Origin: Hamadaea sp013361475
GTDB lineage: Bacteria > Actinomycetota > Actinomycetes > Mycobacteriales > Micromonosporaceae
Assembly (NCBI RefSeq): GCF_040654195.1
Contig: NZ_JBFAHM010000005.1
Coordinates: forward strand, 372,001 to 436,000
Length of the DNA: 64,000 nt
Reading direction: 5' to 3'
Made by a program: the position numbers and the translations under genes. The notes beneath the pieces are model-generated. The model saw only the letters and a program-made list of their open reading frames with translations, had not been told where the DNA came from and did not search any database. Positions 24,880 through 33,419 of the stretch are shown one piece after another; the first letter of the stretch is position 1; the number at the start of each line of letters is the position of its first letter.

Positions 24880-25650
24880 ATGAAAATGCGATGGTTGTGG
24901 GCAAAGCTTGCCGCCGGGCTGCTGGTAGTCGCCTCCCCGGCGTACGCCGGCGACGACCACGATCCGTTCACGAACGCATCCGTCCGGGATGGAGGCTCTG
25001 CCGCGCTGCGGCCGTGCATCGAAACGGCCATCGCGATGCGGCCGAACGCGTGGGTATGCACCGGCTACGGTCTCACGATCGTCGACGAGGGCGGTACGGC
25101 CACCTTCACCTCTATCAGCCCGGCGGTTCCCGAGACGACTGAGGATCTGCGGGGCGCGTCCATCCTGTCCGACGACTACGACACGTGGTGCGAGACGGGT
25201 TCGATCTGCCATCGGAAGATCAACAGCTACGCGGAGGAGACGAAGGGAAACGCCGCCTACGGAGATTCCAGCGGCCTCATCGGAACCTATGACGCGATCA
25301 TCAGGACCAATCTCAACGGCCGCCAAGGGCAGTGGAAGGTCACCCTGATCTGGGACGGCGGCCCCGCGCTGAACTTCTATGACGTCTACATTCACTGCAA
25401 GGAAGAGATCAGCAACTTCCCGGACTCGAACTGCGGCGACCACTACGCCGGTGCACCCCGGATCGGCAGCTTCCTGTGGCGCTGGGACTCCGGAACGCTG
25501 TATGGCAACCGGCTGGCCAACTCCAACGAGTATTACGCCAATCTCAACCTGATCTTCGACCCGGACGGGCCGTATACCGCCCATTCGGCCGGCACACTGT
25601 CGACCTCGCAATTCAACTGCTACGGAACCAGCAACTGCGTATTCCCGTAG
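24880..25650 (+). CDS. Secreted protein of unknown function
   Basis: 256 residues with a clear Sec signal peptide: a basic start, a hydrophobic core (AKLAAGLLVVAS) and a probable cut after PAYA near residue 23. The mature part has six or more cysteines (CIETA, VCTGYG, CETGSICHRK, HCKEE, NCGDHY, NCYGTSNC), suggesting disulfides, and many Asn, Tyr and Gly residues. No catalytic motif is recognised. A strong hairpin follows at 25683. Tandem 12-bp motifs sit upstream and may control it. Confidence 0.65.
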   Translation: MKMRWLWAKLAAGLLVVASPAYAGDDHDPFTNASVRDGGSAALRPCIETAIAMRPNAWVCTGYGLTIVDEGGTATFTSISPAVPETTEDLRGASILSDDYDTWCETGSICHRKINSYAEETKGNAAYGDSSGLIGTYDAIIRTNLNGRQGQWKVTLIWDGGPALNFYDVYIHCKEEISNFPDSNCGDHYAGAPRIGSFLWRWDSGTLYGNRLANSNEYYANLNLIFDPDGPYTAHSAGTLSTSQFNCYGTSNCVFP

Positions 25651-25682
25651 TGGGCCGGCCGCTACAATCGGACAGATCGGGC

Positions 25683-25714
25683 ACCGGAGCGGCGGATACG
25701 CCCGCCACTCCGGT
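25683..25714 (+). terminator. Strong hairpin after the secreted-protein gene
   Basis: ACCGGAG and GGCGG pair with CCGCC and CTCCGGT, giving 12 base pairs with one mismatch and a six-base loop. No T-run follows, so termination without a U-tract or an mRNA-end role is inferred. Confidence 0.45.
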
Positions 25715-25728
25715 CTCGTGGGAGCAGC

Positions 25729-26196
25729 ATGATGCCGACATCTACACCCTCGCCACATTGGGAACAGATCGGCCGATGTGGCGCTGACCCAACCGGCCAG
25801 CCGAACATCGTCGAACTTCCAGAGTCCGGCTGGGGAGCATTGGTCGCATGGCTGTCGCCACCGGCCTGGATCTCGTGCCTTCCCGACGAACAGCAGCACT
25901 ACACCGAGGTACGCATCGTCGCCCAGGCCCATGAAACGCACCACCATGAGCCGCGAAGCGTAGCGGAGCAAGACGCCCTCGACGACGACATCGACACCTA
26001 CCTTCGCGATGCCGGGGCCGACCCCAGGCCACGCGGGTATCGCTGGTTCCTGAAGCTTCCACCCGGCCTCGACGCTGATGCCTTCTGGGCTCGGATCAAC
26101 TCCGCGTTGAGCCAGACGGATCCGATGCCAACTCATCCTCGTGAGGTTGGCCGGGTCGTGCAGAAGGCACTCGATGCGATCTATGCCGTCAGCTGA
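25729..26196 (+). CDS. Small protein of unknown function (155 aa), DUF5956-like from memory
   Basis: The sequence has a Trp-rich helical start (ESGWGALVAWLSPPAW), a strand VRIVAQ, an acidic DDDIDTYL helix, and RGYRWFLKLPPGLDADAFW. This pattern resembles a family I recall as DUF5956; the match is from memory and needs checking. There is no signal peptide. GGAG lies five bases before the ATG at 25729. No partner gene suggests a function. Confidence 0.5.
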   Translation: MMPTSTPSPHWEQIGRCGADPTGQPNIVELPESGWGALVAWLSPPAWISCLPDEQQHYTEVRIVAQAHETHHHEPRSVAEQDALDDDIDTYLRDAGADPRPRGYRWFLKLPPGLDADAFWARINSALSQTDPMPTHPREVGRVVQKALDAIYAVS

Positions 26197-26669
26197 CTGC
26201 CGGACCTGTCGGCGAACGTCGCCACGGCGGCGCCGCTGTCGGCGGATCGCCTGTCGCTTCGTTGATGGCTGACCGGCCAGACGCTGAGCACCGCAAACCC
26301 ATGCGCCTGGAAGGTCACCGGCGATGGCGTGACAACGAGATTACGGAAGTCAGCTTCAACAATGGGCTGGCCGTCCACTCGCAGATTCACCTTAATGTTC
26401 GGGCACGGCCACCTACCCCGCGGATGTTTGAGCGGCTATGCGGAAGCATGACGCGGCCGCCGCGCCGCCAGGTTGCCGGTCAGTACCGCGCCGAGCGAAG
26501 CCGGGAGGCCCGGCGCGCTGCGTGGTCCGCAGCTGCCGTTGCCTGCCGCCGGGAGTGTACGGCCGATCGCAGGAAACGGAGGCGGCCGGCATGACGGTGC
26601 CGCATACAGATGGATGGTCCTCGCGGCGGCGACGGCGGCGGGCGTACAGGTGGGGCTTTGAGGTTGTCG
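26197..26669. other. Gap with a possible small minus-strand frame
   Basis: Most of this stretch shows nothing I recognise. A minus-strand frame (26181-26390, GTG start) has natural-looking composition over its first 40 residues (VDGQPIVEADFRNLVV, FQAHGFAVLSVWPVS). It may be a small gene or a fragment, but it overlaps the convergent gene's end and has no clear ribosome site. Confidence 0.3.
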
Positions 26670-27584
26670 TCACGGGTGCTCAGCGATGCAGGCGTGTTGG
26701 TCGCAGGTCATCGCGGCGGTGCCGGGAATGACAGAGGTCATGTCCGACTCGAGGAAGATCGTGGTTTCCACGACGGTCATCGGGTCCAGCTCGCTGCCGG
26801 GTGCGGGGGTGAGCAGCACCTTGTCGTAGCCGAGCAGCGTGCCATCGCCGGGGTCGATGATTAGCAGGTCAGTGATGGTTGACCCGTCGGACAGGACGCT
26901 GTCGAGGCTGAACGCTTCGCCGGCCCGGCCTGCGCGGTCGGTTGTGGTGCCGCGGTATTTGATGGCGGGCATGTCGGCGAGGATGGCGAGCAGCGCGGCG
27001 CGTTGCCGCGGGTTGAGGTGGTGTTCGCGCAGCATGTCCACGGCGGCGGCGATCAGCGCGTGGTCACTGCTGCTGTCGGCGAACACGGTCAGCCAGGTGC
27101 GCAGCGTGGCCACGTTGGTGGGCAGCGGATGCGGCATCCGTGGCCGGTAGTGGCCCCAGGTCAGGTGCGAGGTGTCCGGGCAGGGACCTTGGATGTTTCG
27201 CGGGTTGCTGATGCGCGTGCTCTTGGGGTCTTCGACGACGTCGCAGCGCTGGATTAGTGCGGTGCCGTCGGCCGCCCACCACAGCTGGACGTCGGACATG
27301 ACCAGACCGTGGCGTGGCTGGCCGGGGTCGAGCTTCCAGTGCCGATAGTGCAGATGGGTCACGGTTGGCCGGGGGAACCGGATCTGCGCGGCGGCGGGGA
27401 TGAAGACTTGCGGTTGCCTTTCGGTCGTGGCGGCCGTGCTGCCAGCCAGGCTTGCCAGCAACACCAGCACGGATGTGGTGGCAATGCCGCGACGTACCCA
27501 CGTATGGCCGGTGTGGTCGCTGGCCGGTGGGGGTGCGGCGGTTGTTGCCCGTGGGGTGCGTTTCCGGGCGGGTGTGAGTGTCAT
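26670..27584 (-). CDS. CU044_5270-like membrane-anchored protein
   Basis: 304 residues. One membrane helix (RRGIATTSVLVLLASLAGS, near residue 35) precedes a large extracytoplasmic domain. The C-terminal portion carries the pattern I associate with CU044_5270-family proteins, an actinobacterial family of unknown function often linked to sigma factors: LLAILADMPAIKYRG followed by DRAGRAGEAFSL. The ATG overlaps the nucleotidyltransferase stop by four bases (27581-27584). It is the last gene of the long 39-27 kb operon. The final residues (MTCDQHACIAEHP) contain a CxxxxC pair. Confidence 0.65.
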   Translation of the reverse strand: MTLTPARKRTPRATTAAPPPASDHTGHTWVRRGIATTSVLVLLASLAGSTAATTERQPQVFIPAAAQIRFPRPTVTHLHYRHWKLDPGQPRHGLVMSDVQLWWAADGTALIQRCDVVEDPKSTRISNPRNIQGPCPDTSHLTWGHYRPRMPHPLPTNVATLRTWLTVFADSSSDHALIAAAVDMLREHHLNPRQRAALLAILADMPAIKYRGTTTDRAGRAGEAFSLDSVLSDGSTITDLLIIDPGDGTLLGYDKVLLTPAPGSELDPMTVVETTIFLESDMTSVIPGTAAMTCDQHACIAEHP

Positions 27585-28321
27585 GCGTGGCACCTGGCGT
27601 CGGCAGCTGGCGTGGATCCGCACGATGCGGCGAGGTCGACGAGTTTGCCGGCTGCCATTACGGCAGGGGCGAGGTCAGGTTCGGTGACCGCACCGAGGAG
27701 TGCGTGGAGACGGGCGGGTATCAGCCTGATGGGCAGACCGGCGGCTTGGGGCAGCTTGGCTCTGGCGCGGGCGTGATCGCCGCGTGCGAGGTATTTGGCG
27801 GCCACGCAGACTCGCAGCAGCGTGGTGGCGCCGCTGTCGGGATGTTTCGGTCTGGTGGGGTCGGTGTGAGTGGTGAGAAGGTCCGCGAATGGCTGCGGAC
27901 TCGAGGCGAGTCCGATGTGGTCGAACACGACCTTGCCGTCTTCGGGGACGCACGCGGTGTGCCGTGGCCATATGTACAGGTCAATCCACACGATGCCATC
28001 GGTGGTTTTGAGGCAGACGGCCTGGTAGTCGCCGCCGGTCGGCGCGTTGCGGGGCACGGTGATGGTGGCGACGATCTGGTCGCCGAACGCTGCCGCGCAG
28101 ATGTCATCCACGGTGTAGGAGTCGATGGGCACGGCGATCAGGTCGAGGTCGGACCAGCTGTCGCCCTGGCCGCGGCCGAGCGAGCCGACCTGGACCAGCG
28201 TGGCGATGCCGTGGTCGCATGCGGCTGCGATCAGGCGTGCCAGCGCGATATCACGTTCGGCGGCAAGCCGCGCCAAACGGCTGGCCAGGACCGTGGCGAA
28301 GTTGGTGGCTGGGCGGGTCAT
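27581..28321 (-). CDS. Nucleotidyltransferase-fold protein
   Basis: 246 residues. The active-site motif is VQVGSLGRGQGDSWSDLDL near residues 43-62, the GS...D.D pattern of pol-beta-type nucleotidyltransferases (antibiotic adenylyltransferases, MNT toxins or antitoxins, and others). A later strand, GIVWIDLYIWPRH, supplies the third acid. The C-terminal part is helical. Substrate and whether it modifies a protein or a small molecule are unknown. Both ends overlap neighbours by four bases, so it is produced together with the TPR protein and the CU044-like protein. Confidence 0.75.
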   Translation of the reverse strand: MTRPATNFATVLASRLARLAAERDIALARLIAAACDHGIATLVQVGSLGRGQGDSWSDLDLIAVPIDSYTVDDICAAAFGDQIVATITVPRNAPTGGDYQAVCLKTTDGIVWIDLYIWPRHTACVPEDGKVVFDHIGLASSPQPFADLLTTHTDPTRPKHPDSGATTLLRVCVAAKYLARGDHARARAKLPQAAGLPIRLIPARLHALLGAVTEPDLAPAVMAAGKLVDLAASCGSTPAADARCHA

Positions 28322-29433
28322 GTGGGTTCTCCGGCGCAGTCTGAAGCGGTTGCGATCATGCGGGTTCCTTGGTTCCAGGTCGCGACGGCGCAGACTCGCC
28401 CGGACCCGATGCCGATGACGAGCTGCCGGTCTGCGGCTGTGGGCAGGGTGATGGTGCGGCGGATGGTGCCGCCGACGGTGACGACCACGGTCACGGCCGC
28501 GGGTGAGGCCGGCGGGGAGAGGCTGATGGTCGCGGTGCGGTCGTCGACGGTCACGTGCACAGCGGCGGCTTGTGCCGGTGTCGGGCTGTGGGTCCAGGTG
28601 GCGGGCTGTGGTGGCAGGGCGACCGCCGTGATAGTGCCGAGGACGGTGATGGCCGACAGGACACCGATTACCGCGATGGCTCTGCGGGGCCCGCAGCGCC
28701 GCTTCTCCACGGCTGGCGCCGGTGGGGGCGGCTGTGATGCAGACGGCGGCGACCAGGCGCGGGTGGCTTGCGCCAGGTGTAGGGCGAGTGGGTGATCGTG
28801 GCCGTGCTGGGTCAGAACCTCGGCATGGACGTCACCGAGCAGGTGCAGGGCGTCGGTCAGCCGCCCGGTGGTGAGGTGAAGCTGTGCCAGTTCAATGGTC
28901 AGGCGGATGGTGTGCGGGTCGCGTGGGCCGAGCACGATGCGGCATTCGTTGACGTGCTGCTGCAGCTGGCTGGGCTCGGCGGCGCCGCGGCGGATGGCGA
29001 TCAGTGTTCGATAGGCGACGGCGATGATCGCCTCGCGTGCGAGCGGTCCGATCATGCGCACGGTCGGTTCGGACAGCACCCGTTGGAGGGCCCGGTCGGC
29101 TTGTTCGTCTTCGCCGAGCTGGTATTGCAACGCGGCCACACTGACCGCGGCCCGGACGGTGGCCGGGTGGCTGGTGCCGTATCGGCGTTGGCATTCCTGC
29201 AGCAGGGGTCCGGCGAGCAGGATGGCGAGTTTGAGGTCGCCGAGTTCGCGGCTGGTGTCGGCCAGCAGCCGCACGATCGTCGTGCGGTGCAGCGGCCGCA
29301 GCTGGGGGCCGCGTTCGGCGATGATCGCGGCGAGCAGCACATGGGCCTCGCCGATGCGCCATTGACGGATCAGGGCGACGGCGTCGCGGATCGTCTGCCC
29401 GTCGGCCGCCGCGGACCCCGGGACTGTGGTCAT
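28318..29433 (-). CDS. TPR-repeat protein with one membrane helix
   Basis: 371 residues. Residues about 15-225 are tetratricopeptide-like helical repeats (EAHVLLAAIIAERGPQLRPL, ATVRAAVSVAALQYQLGE, HTIRLTIELAQLHLTTGR). After a Pro-rich linker, a single membrane helix (AIAVIGVLSAITVLGTITAVAL) is followed by a small extracytoplasmic beta domain. This places the TPRs in the cytosol, suitable for binding a signalling partner. Its place between the degenerate ABC ATPase and the nucleotidyltransferase, with overlaps on both sides, suggests a scaffold role in this operon; that is inference. Confidence 0.65.
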   Translation of the reverse strand: MTTVPGSAAADGQTIRDAVALIRQWRIGEAHVLLAAIIAERGPQLRPLHRTTIVRLLADTSRELGDLKLAILLAGPLLQECQRRYGTSHPATVRAAVSVAALQYQLGEDEQADRALQRVLSEPTVRMIGPLAREAIIAVAYRTLIAIRRGAAEPSQLQQHVNECRIVLGPRDPHTIRLTIELAQLHLTTGRLTDALHLLGDVHAEVLTQHGHDHPLALHLAQATRAWSPPSASQPPPPAPAVEKRRCGPRRAIAVIGVLSAITVLGTITAVALPPQPATWTHSPTPAQAAAVHVTVDDRTATISLSPPASPAAVTVVVTVGGTIRRTITLPTAADRQLVIGIGSGRVCAVATWNQGTRMIATASDCAGEPT

Positions 29434-30083
29434 CGGCAGGCCCGCACCGCTGCCGGTCTGTGGACGGTGACGGCCGTGTCTTCCGCCGTGAGGAGGAAGT
29501 CTGGCCGGCCAAGCGTGCCGGTGGAGTCGACCGCCACGATGGTCGTGCCGCGTTGTTTGAGCTCGTGAAGGTAGTCGGCCAGAGCTCGTCCGGTCGCCGG
29601 TGGCAGCCCGTGGCAGGGTTCGTCGAGCAACAGCAGCGGTTTATTGCGTAGCAGGGTGACGGCCAGACCCAGCATGCGCGCATCGCGTTCGTCGAGGACC
29701 TCGGCCGGTTGCCGCAGCTGATCTGACAATGTGGGGAACAGGTCGAGGACCTGGTCGCGGGTGGTGCGGCGGGCGCGGCGCATGGGCCATGCCAGCTGCA
29801 GCTGGTCGGCGACCGTCATGGTCGGCCACACCCGCGGCCGCGCTGGTGCGTACGCGAGATACCGGCTACGGCGCACCACGGGCCAGTCGGTGATGTCGTG
29901 TCCGGCGACCGTGATCCTGCCTTGCTCGGTGCGGGCGTGGCCGGCGATCGCGGCGAGGAGCAGGGACCGTCCGGTCCCGGCGGGTTCGTGCAGCAGCGCG
30001 ATGGAGTGCTCGGCGATGGTGAAGCAGACGCTTTCCAGCCGGATGCTGGCTCGGCCGCAGGTTAGGTGATCGACGGTCAGCAT
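29430..30083 (-). CDS. Degenerate ABC-type ATPase of the LivF/LivG class
   Basis: 217 residues with the fold of a branched-chain amino-acid ABC ATPase. The P-loop reads EPAGTGRSLLL where GPNGAGKST is expected, so the catalytic Lys is Arg. The signature region LDERDARML lacks LSGGQ. Walker B is kept (LLLLDEPCHG), and the switch position reads VAVDSTG instead of a His. It may bind but probably does not hydrolyse ATP in the normal way, and so could be structural or regulatory. The ATG at 30083 is the only sensible start. It ends overlapping the TPR gene. Confidence 0.7.
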   Translation of the reverse strand: MLTVDHLTCGRASIRLESVCFTIAEHSIALLHEPAGTGRSLLLAAIAGHARTEQGRITVAGHDITDWPVVRRSRYLAYAPARPRVWPTMTVADQLQLAWPMRRARRTTRDQVLDLFPTLSDQLRQPAEVLDERDARMLGLAVTLLRNKPLLLLDEPCHGLPPATGRALADYLHELKQRGTTIVAVDSTGTLGRPDFLLTAEDTAVTVHRPAAVRACR

Positions 30084-30192
30084 GTGAGGGTTCCCGGCGT
30101 GTGTGGATCCTTCTGGTGTGCCTGTACGCGCGGGTGCATTACCTGGGTTTGGGCGCGGGCGGGGCGATGCCCGGTTAGCTGGTGGCGGGTGG

Positions 30193-31635
30193 TCATGTGT
30201 TCGTCCTGGGTTCGGCAAACAGCCCCATGGCATGGGCGTGGGCTTGGGTGATGGGTGTGGCGGGGGACAGCGTCCGGCCAGTGATCGTGCGGATGGTGTT
30301 GGCGGCCAGCGGTCCGAGCAGCAGGTGTGGTTCGGCGATGAGGGTGGCGAGTCCGTTGTCGACGCGGTCGGCGAGCAGGTGCCCGAGCCGGCCGACGATG
30401 ATCGGGGCGAGGCCTTCACCGGGTTCGTCGAGCAGCAGCAGGCGGGGGTTGGCCAGCAGCGCGCGGGCGAGGGCGAGCATTTGCTGCTCGCCGCCGGAGA
30501 GCCGGTCGGCGCGGTGGCGCATCCGGGCGGATAGTTCCGGCATGACGTCGAGGATGGTGGTGGGGCTGCCGCGGGTGGGGCTGTAGGCGCGGGCGACCGC
30601 AAGATGTTCGGCGACCGTCAGCCGGCTCCAAAGCCGGCGCCCTTGTGGGACCAGTGCGATGCCAGCGCGTAGGGCATGCGCCGGATGGCGGACGGTGTGT
30701 GGTCTGCCGTCGATCTGCCGCTGAGCGTTGGGCGCCGGATGCAGTCCGGCGAGCGCGTGCAGAAGCGTGGTCTTGCCTGATCCGTTCGGGCCGAGGATCA
30801 CTTGGCCGGTGCCAACGCGGACTGTCAGGTCGACGTTGGTCAGGATCGGTGCCGCGGTGCCGTAGGCCAGGCGCGGCAGGCGGGCCGACAGCAGGACAGG
30901 CGTGTCGGCGGCAGAGTTCGTGTTTCTGGTGGCGGCCGGTGGCGTGCCCAGGTATGCCTGGCGCACCTGCGGATCGGCGCGGATTTCGGCGATGGTTCCG
31001 GTGCGGATGTGGCGGCCATGGTGCAGGACGGTGATCTGGTCGGCGACCTTGGCGACGAGGTCGAGGTTGTGGTCGACGAGGAGAAGGGTCGCGTCGGCGG
31101 GTAGCGCGAACAGCACCTTCGTCAGACGGTGCAGGTCGTGGTCGGATAGCCCCGAGGACGGTTCGTCGAGCAGCAGCAGCCGGGGCCGGGCGGCGACTGC
31201 GACCGCGAGCTCGAGGAGCCGTTGCTGCCCGTAGGACAGCTTGCCGGCGGGGATGCTGGTGTGCCGGTCGAGGCCGACCATCTCCAGCACCACATGTGTG
31301 TGGTTGTCATCGGGCTGGGTCCGCCTCGGCGTGGCGAGTGCCATGTGCTCTTTGACGGTCCGGTTCGCATAGACGGCGGGATGCTGGTGGGTGCGGCTGA
31401 TCCCGGCCCGGACGCGTCGGGGAACGGTCAGAGGGGTGATGTCGATGCCGTCGAGAAGCAGCCGTCCGCGGCTGGGGCGCAGGCTGCCGGCGATCAGATG
31501 CAGCAGGGTGGTCTTGCCGGCACCGTTGGGGCCGATGATCGCGTGCCGGACGCCGTCGCCGATGGTCAACGTCAACGGTGCCAAGGCTTGCAGGCCGCCG
31601 TAGTGGCGTGCGAGTCCGTCGATTCGCAAGGTCAT
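30193..31635 (-). CDS. livGF: Fused LivG-LivF branched-chain-amino-acid-type ABC ATPase
   Basis: 480 residues with two complete ATPase domains in one chain. Domain 1 (1-235): Walker A GPNGAGKTT at 35-43, signature LSYGQQ at 133-138, Walker B LLLLDEPSSGL. Domain 2 (about 245-470): GPNGSGKTT at 282-290, signature LSGGEQQ at 379-385, LLLLDEPGEGL. Both are catalytically complete. LivG and LivF are normally separate; fusion fixes the heterodimer. The ATG overlaps the LivM stop by four bases. With LivH, LivM and LivK it forms a full importer of the HAAT family, for amino acids, amides or urea. Confidence 0.85.
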   Translation of the reverse strand: MTLRIDGLARHYGGLQALAPLTLTIGDGVRHAIIGPNGAGKTTLLHLIAGSLRPSRGRLLLDGIDITPLTVPRRVRAGISRTHQHPAVYANRTVKEHMALATPRRTQPDDNHTHVVLEMVGLDRHTSIPAGKLSYGQQRLLELAVAVAARPRLLLLDEPSSGLSDHDLHRLTKVLFALPADATLLLVDHNLDLVAKVADQITVLHHGRHIRTGTIAEIRADPQVRQAYLGTPPAATRNTNSAADTPVLLSARLPRLAYGTAAPILTNVDLTVRVGTGQVILGPNGSGKTTLLHALAGLHPAPNAQRQIDGRPHTVRHPAHALRAGIALVPQGRRLWSRLTVAEHLAVARAYSPTRGSPTTILDVMPELSARMRHRADRLSGGEQQMLALARALLANPRLLLLDEPGEGLAPIIVGRLGHLLADRVDNGLATLIAEPHLLLGPLAANTIRTITGRTLSPATPITQAHAHAMGLFAEPRTNT

Positions 31636-32546
31636 CGGGTCCTCCACTGCAGGATTCGCTGCCGGGGCAGGGCTGCGGCGATGATGAGCAGGCCGCCGAG
31701 GATCGCGATGCCGTGGCCGGTGTAGCCACCGACCCAGTCCCGGGCGGCGACGAGAATCAAGGCGGCGAGGAACGCGCCGGGCATGGTGCCGATGCCGAGA
31801 ACGGCCGCGGACAGGGCGACGACGGACACGGCGAACCCGAGGTCGGCGGGGCTGATGTGGTGGGTGGCGGTGACCAGCAGCGCCCCGGCGATGCCGGCGA
31901 TCGCCCCGGCCAGGGTGTAGGCGGTCCACAGGTAGCGGCCGGTCGGGTGGCCGCTTGCGCGCATGCGCGGCTCGTGGTCGGCCATGGCCCGCAGGCGCAG
32001 GTCCCACCGGCTGCGCCGCAACGCCCAGACGGCGGAACACACGACGGTGGTGGTGGTCAGGACGTACAGGTAGATCCACCCGTCGGCCGCCAGGTCGCTG
32101 GTCCCGGGTAGTGGGGGACGGGTGGGGACGAGGATGCCTTCGCTGCCGCCAGTGATCGATGTCGCGGCCAGGGCGGTGACGTGGAGGAGGTCTCCGCACG
32201 CGAACGTGATCATCAGGAAGGTGACGCCGCGTGCCCGGACAGCGACCAGCCCGGTCACTCCGGCGGCCGCGGCTCCGGCGATCGCCGCGGCGGCGACCTG
32301 CACGAGACCGTATCCGGCCGTGGTGCTGGCGAGAAGCGCGGCGGTGTAGGCGCCGACGCCGAGGTAGCCGGCTTGGCCCAGCGGGGCCTGGCCGGTGGTG
32401 TGCACGAGCTGGGCGCTGATCGCCAGCAGCGCCGTGACGAGGCCGATGGTGGCGATGGACACGAGGTAGGCGTTGGCGATCCACGGCAGCGGCACTGCGG
32501 CGAGCAGCCCGAACGCCGGGATGCTGGTGCGCAGGCGGCGTGTCAT
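31632..32546 (-). CDS. livM: LivM-like ABC permease
   Basis: 304 residues with eight or more membrane segments. The family EAA-like cytoplasmic loop is WDLRLRAMADHEPRMRASGH, then a glycine-rich AYTLAGAIAGIAGALLV helix. Early GQAPLGQAGYLGVGAYTA is a hallmark of this permease family. The ATG at 32546 overlaps the LivH stop (ATGA), and the stop overlaps the fused ATPase. It should pair with LivH as the channel. Confidence 0.85.
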   Translation of the reverse strand: MTRRLRTSIPAFGLLAAVPLPWIANAYLVSIATIGLVTALLAISAQLVHTTGQAPLGQAGYLGVGAYTAALLASTTAGYGLVQVAAAAIAGAAAAGVTGLVAVRARGVTFLMITFACGDLLHVTALAATSITGGSEGILVPTRPPLPGTSDLAADGWIYLYVLTTTTVVCSAVWALRRSRWDLRLRAMADHEPRMRASGHPTGRYLWTAYTLAGAIAGIAGALLVTATHHISPADLGFAVSVVALSAAVLGIGTMPGAFLAALILVAARDWVGGYTGHGIAILGGLLIIAAALPRQRILQWRTR

Positions 32547-33406
32547 GCCGGCCTGCCCTGCAAGGCCGGGCGGGCGATGAGCACGGCGAGCATGGCGGCG
32601 GTGAGCAGGAACGGCACCAGCGCGGCCGGGGCGACCAGGACGCCTACGGTTTGCAGCTGTCCGACGCCGACCGCGGCGACGAGGGTGCCGCGGATCGAGC
32701 CGAGACCGCCGACGACGACGATGATCAGCGACAGGGTGAGCACGGTGGTGTCGACGCCGGGCGCGGGCCCGAGCACGGGTGCGCCGAGCACACCGACAGC
32801 GACGGCCAGGGCGCACCCGGCAGCCAACACCATGGCCTGGATCCAGCGGGTACGGATACCGGTCGCGGCAGCCATAGACTGGTCGTCGACCACCGCCCGG
32901 ATGACGGCGCCGGCGACCGACCGTTCAATGATCAGGATCATGGCCGCGGCGATCAGGGCCGCGACGGCGATGAACACCAGCCGCCACGTCGGATACAGCT
33001 GGCCGAGTACCGTAACCGATCCGGGCAGTGGTGCTTCGGCGCGTAGCGGCTGTCCACCGGTGACGGTGGTGAGCAGGTCGGCGGCGACAAACGCGCCGCC
33101 GAGGGTCGCCAGGCCTTGGTCGAGAGGCCGGCCCGACAGGGGCCGCAGCGTGATCGCCAGAAGGCCGCCGCCGGCGGCACCGGCGAGGGCGCCGACGGCG
33201 GTCGCGGCGAACAGGCCGCCCCAGCCGCCGTCGGCCAGCCACCAGCCCAGGTAGGCGCCGGCGAGGTAGAGCGTGCCGTGGCCCAGCTGAAGCACATTGG
33301 CCACACCCCAGATGAGGGTGAGGCCGGACGCCACGGTGAACAGCAGCAGCCCGTACGCCAGCCCGTCGAGGCCGGTGATGGCGTAGGCCGCCAGATTCCA
33401 GTCCAC
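32543..33406 (-). CDS. livH: LivH-like ABC permease
   Basis: 287 residues. Features typical of LivH are the N-terminal GLAYGLLLFTVASGLTLIWG, then NVLQLGHGTLYLAGAY and, in the second half, a cytoplasmic loop RAVVDDQSMAAATGIRT followed by VVVGGLGSIRGTLVAA. About eight membrane helices are expected. It lies 13 bases after the methyltransferase and overlaps LivM. Substrate range (branched-chain amino acids, amides, urea) cannot be told from the permease. Confidence 0.85.
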   Translation of the reverse strand: MDWNLAAYAITGLDGLAYGLLLFTVASGLTLIWGVANVLQLGHGTLYLAGAYLGWWLADGGWGGLFAATAVGALAGAAGGGLLAITLRPLSGRPLDQGLATLGGAFVAADLLTTVTGGQPLRAEAPLPGSVTVLGQLYPTWRLVFIAVAALIAAAMILIIERSVAGAVIRAVVDDQSMAAATGIRTRWIQAMVLAAGCALAVAVGVLGAPVLGPAPGVDTTVLTLSLIIVVVGGLGSIRGTLVAAVGVGQLQTVGVLVAPAALVPFLLTAAMLAVLIARPALQGRPA

Positions 33407-33419
33407 GGCACGGCTCCGA

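Noticed and set aside
31636..32484. N-terminal extension of the LivG-LivF gene by 283 codons
   Set aside because: It overlaps LivM completely and is Arg/His-rich; the ATG at 31635 gives an ATGA overlap and a normal LivG start.
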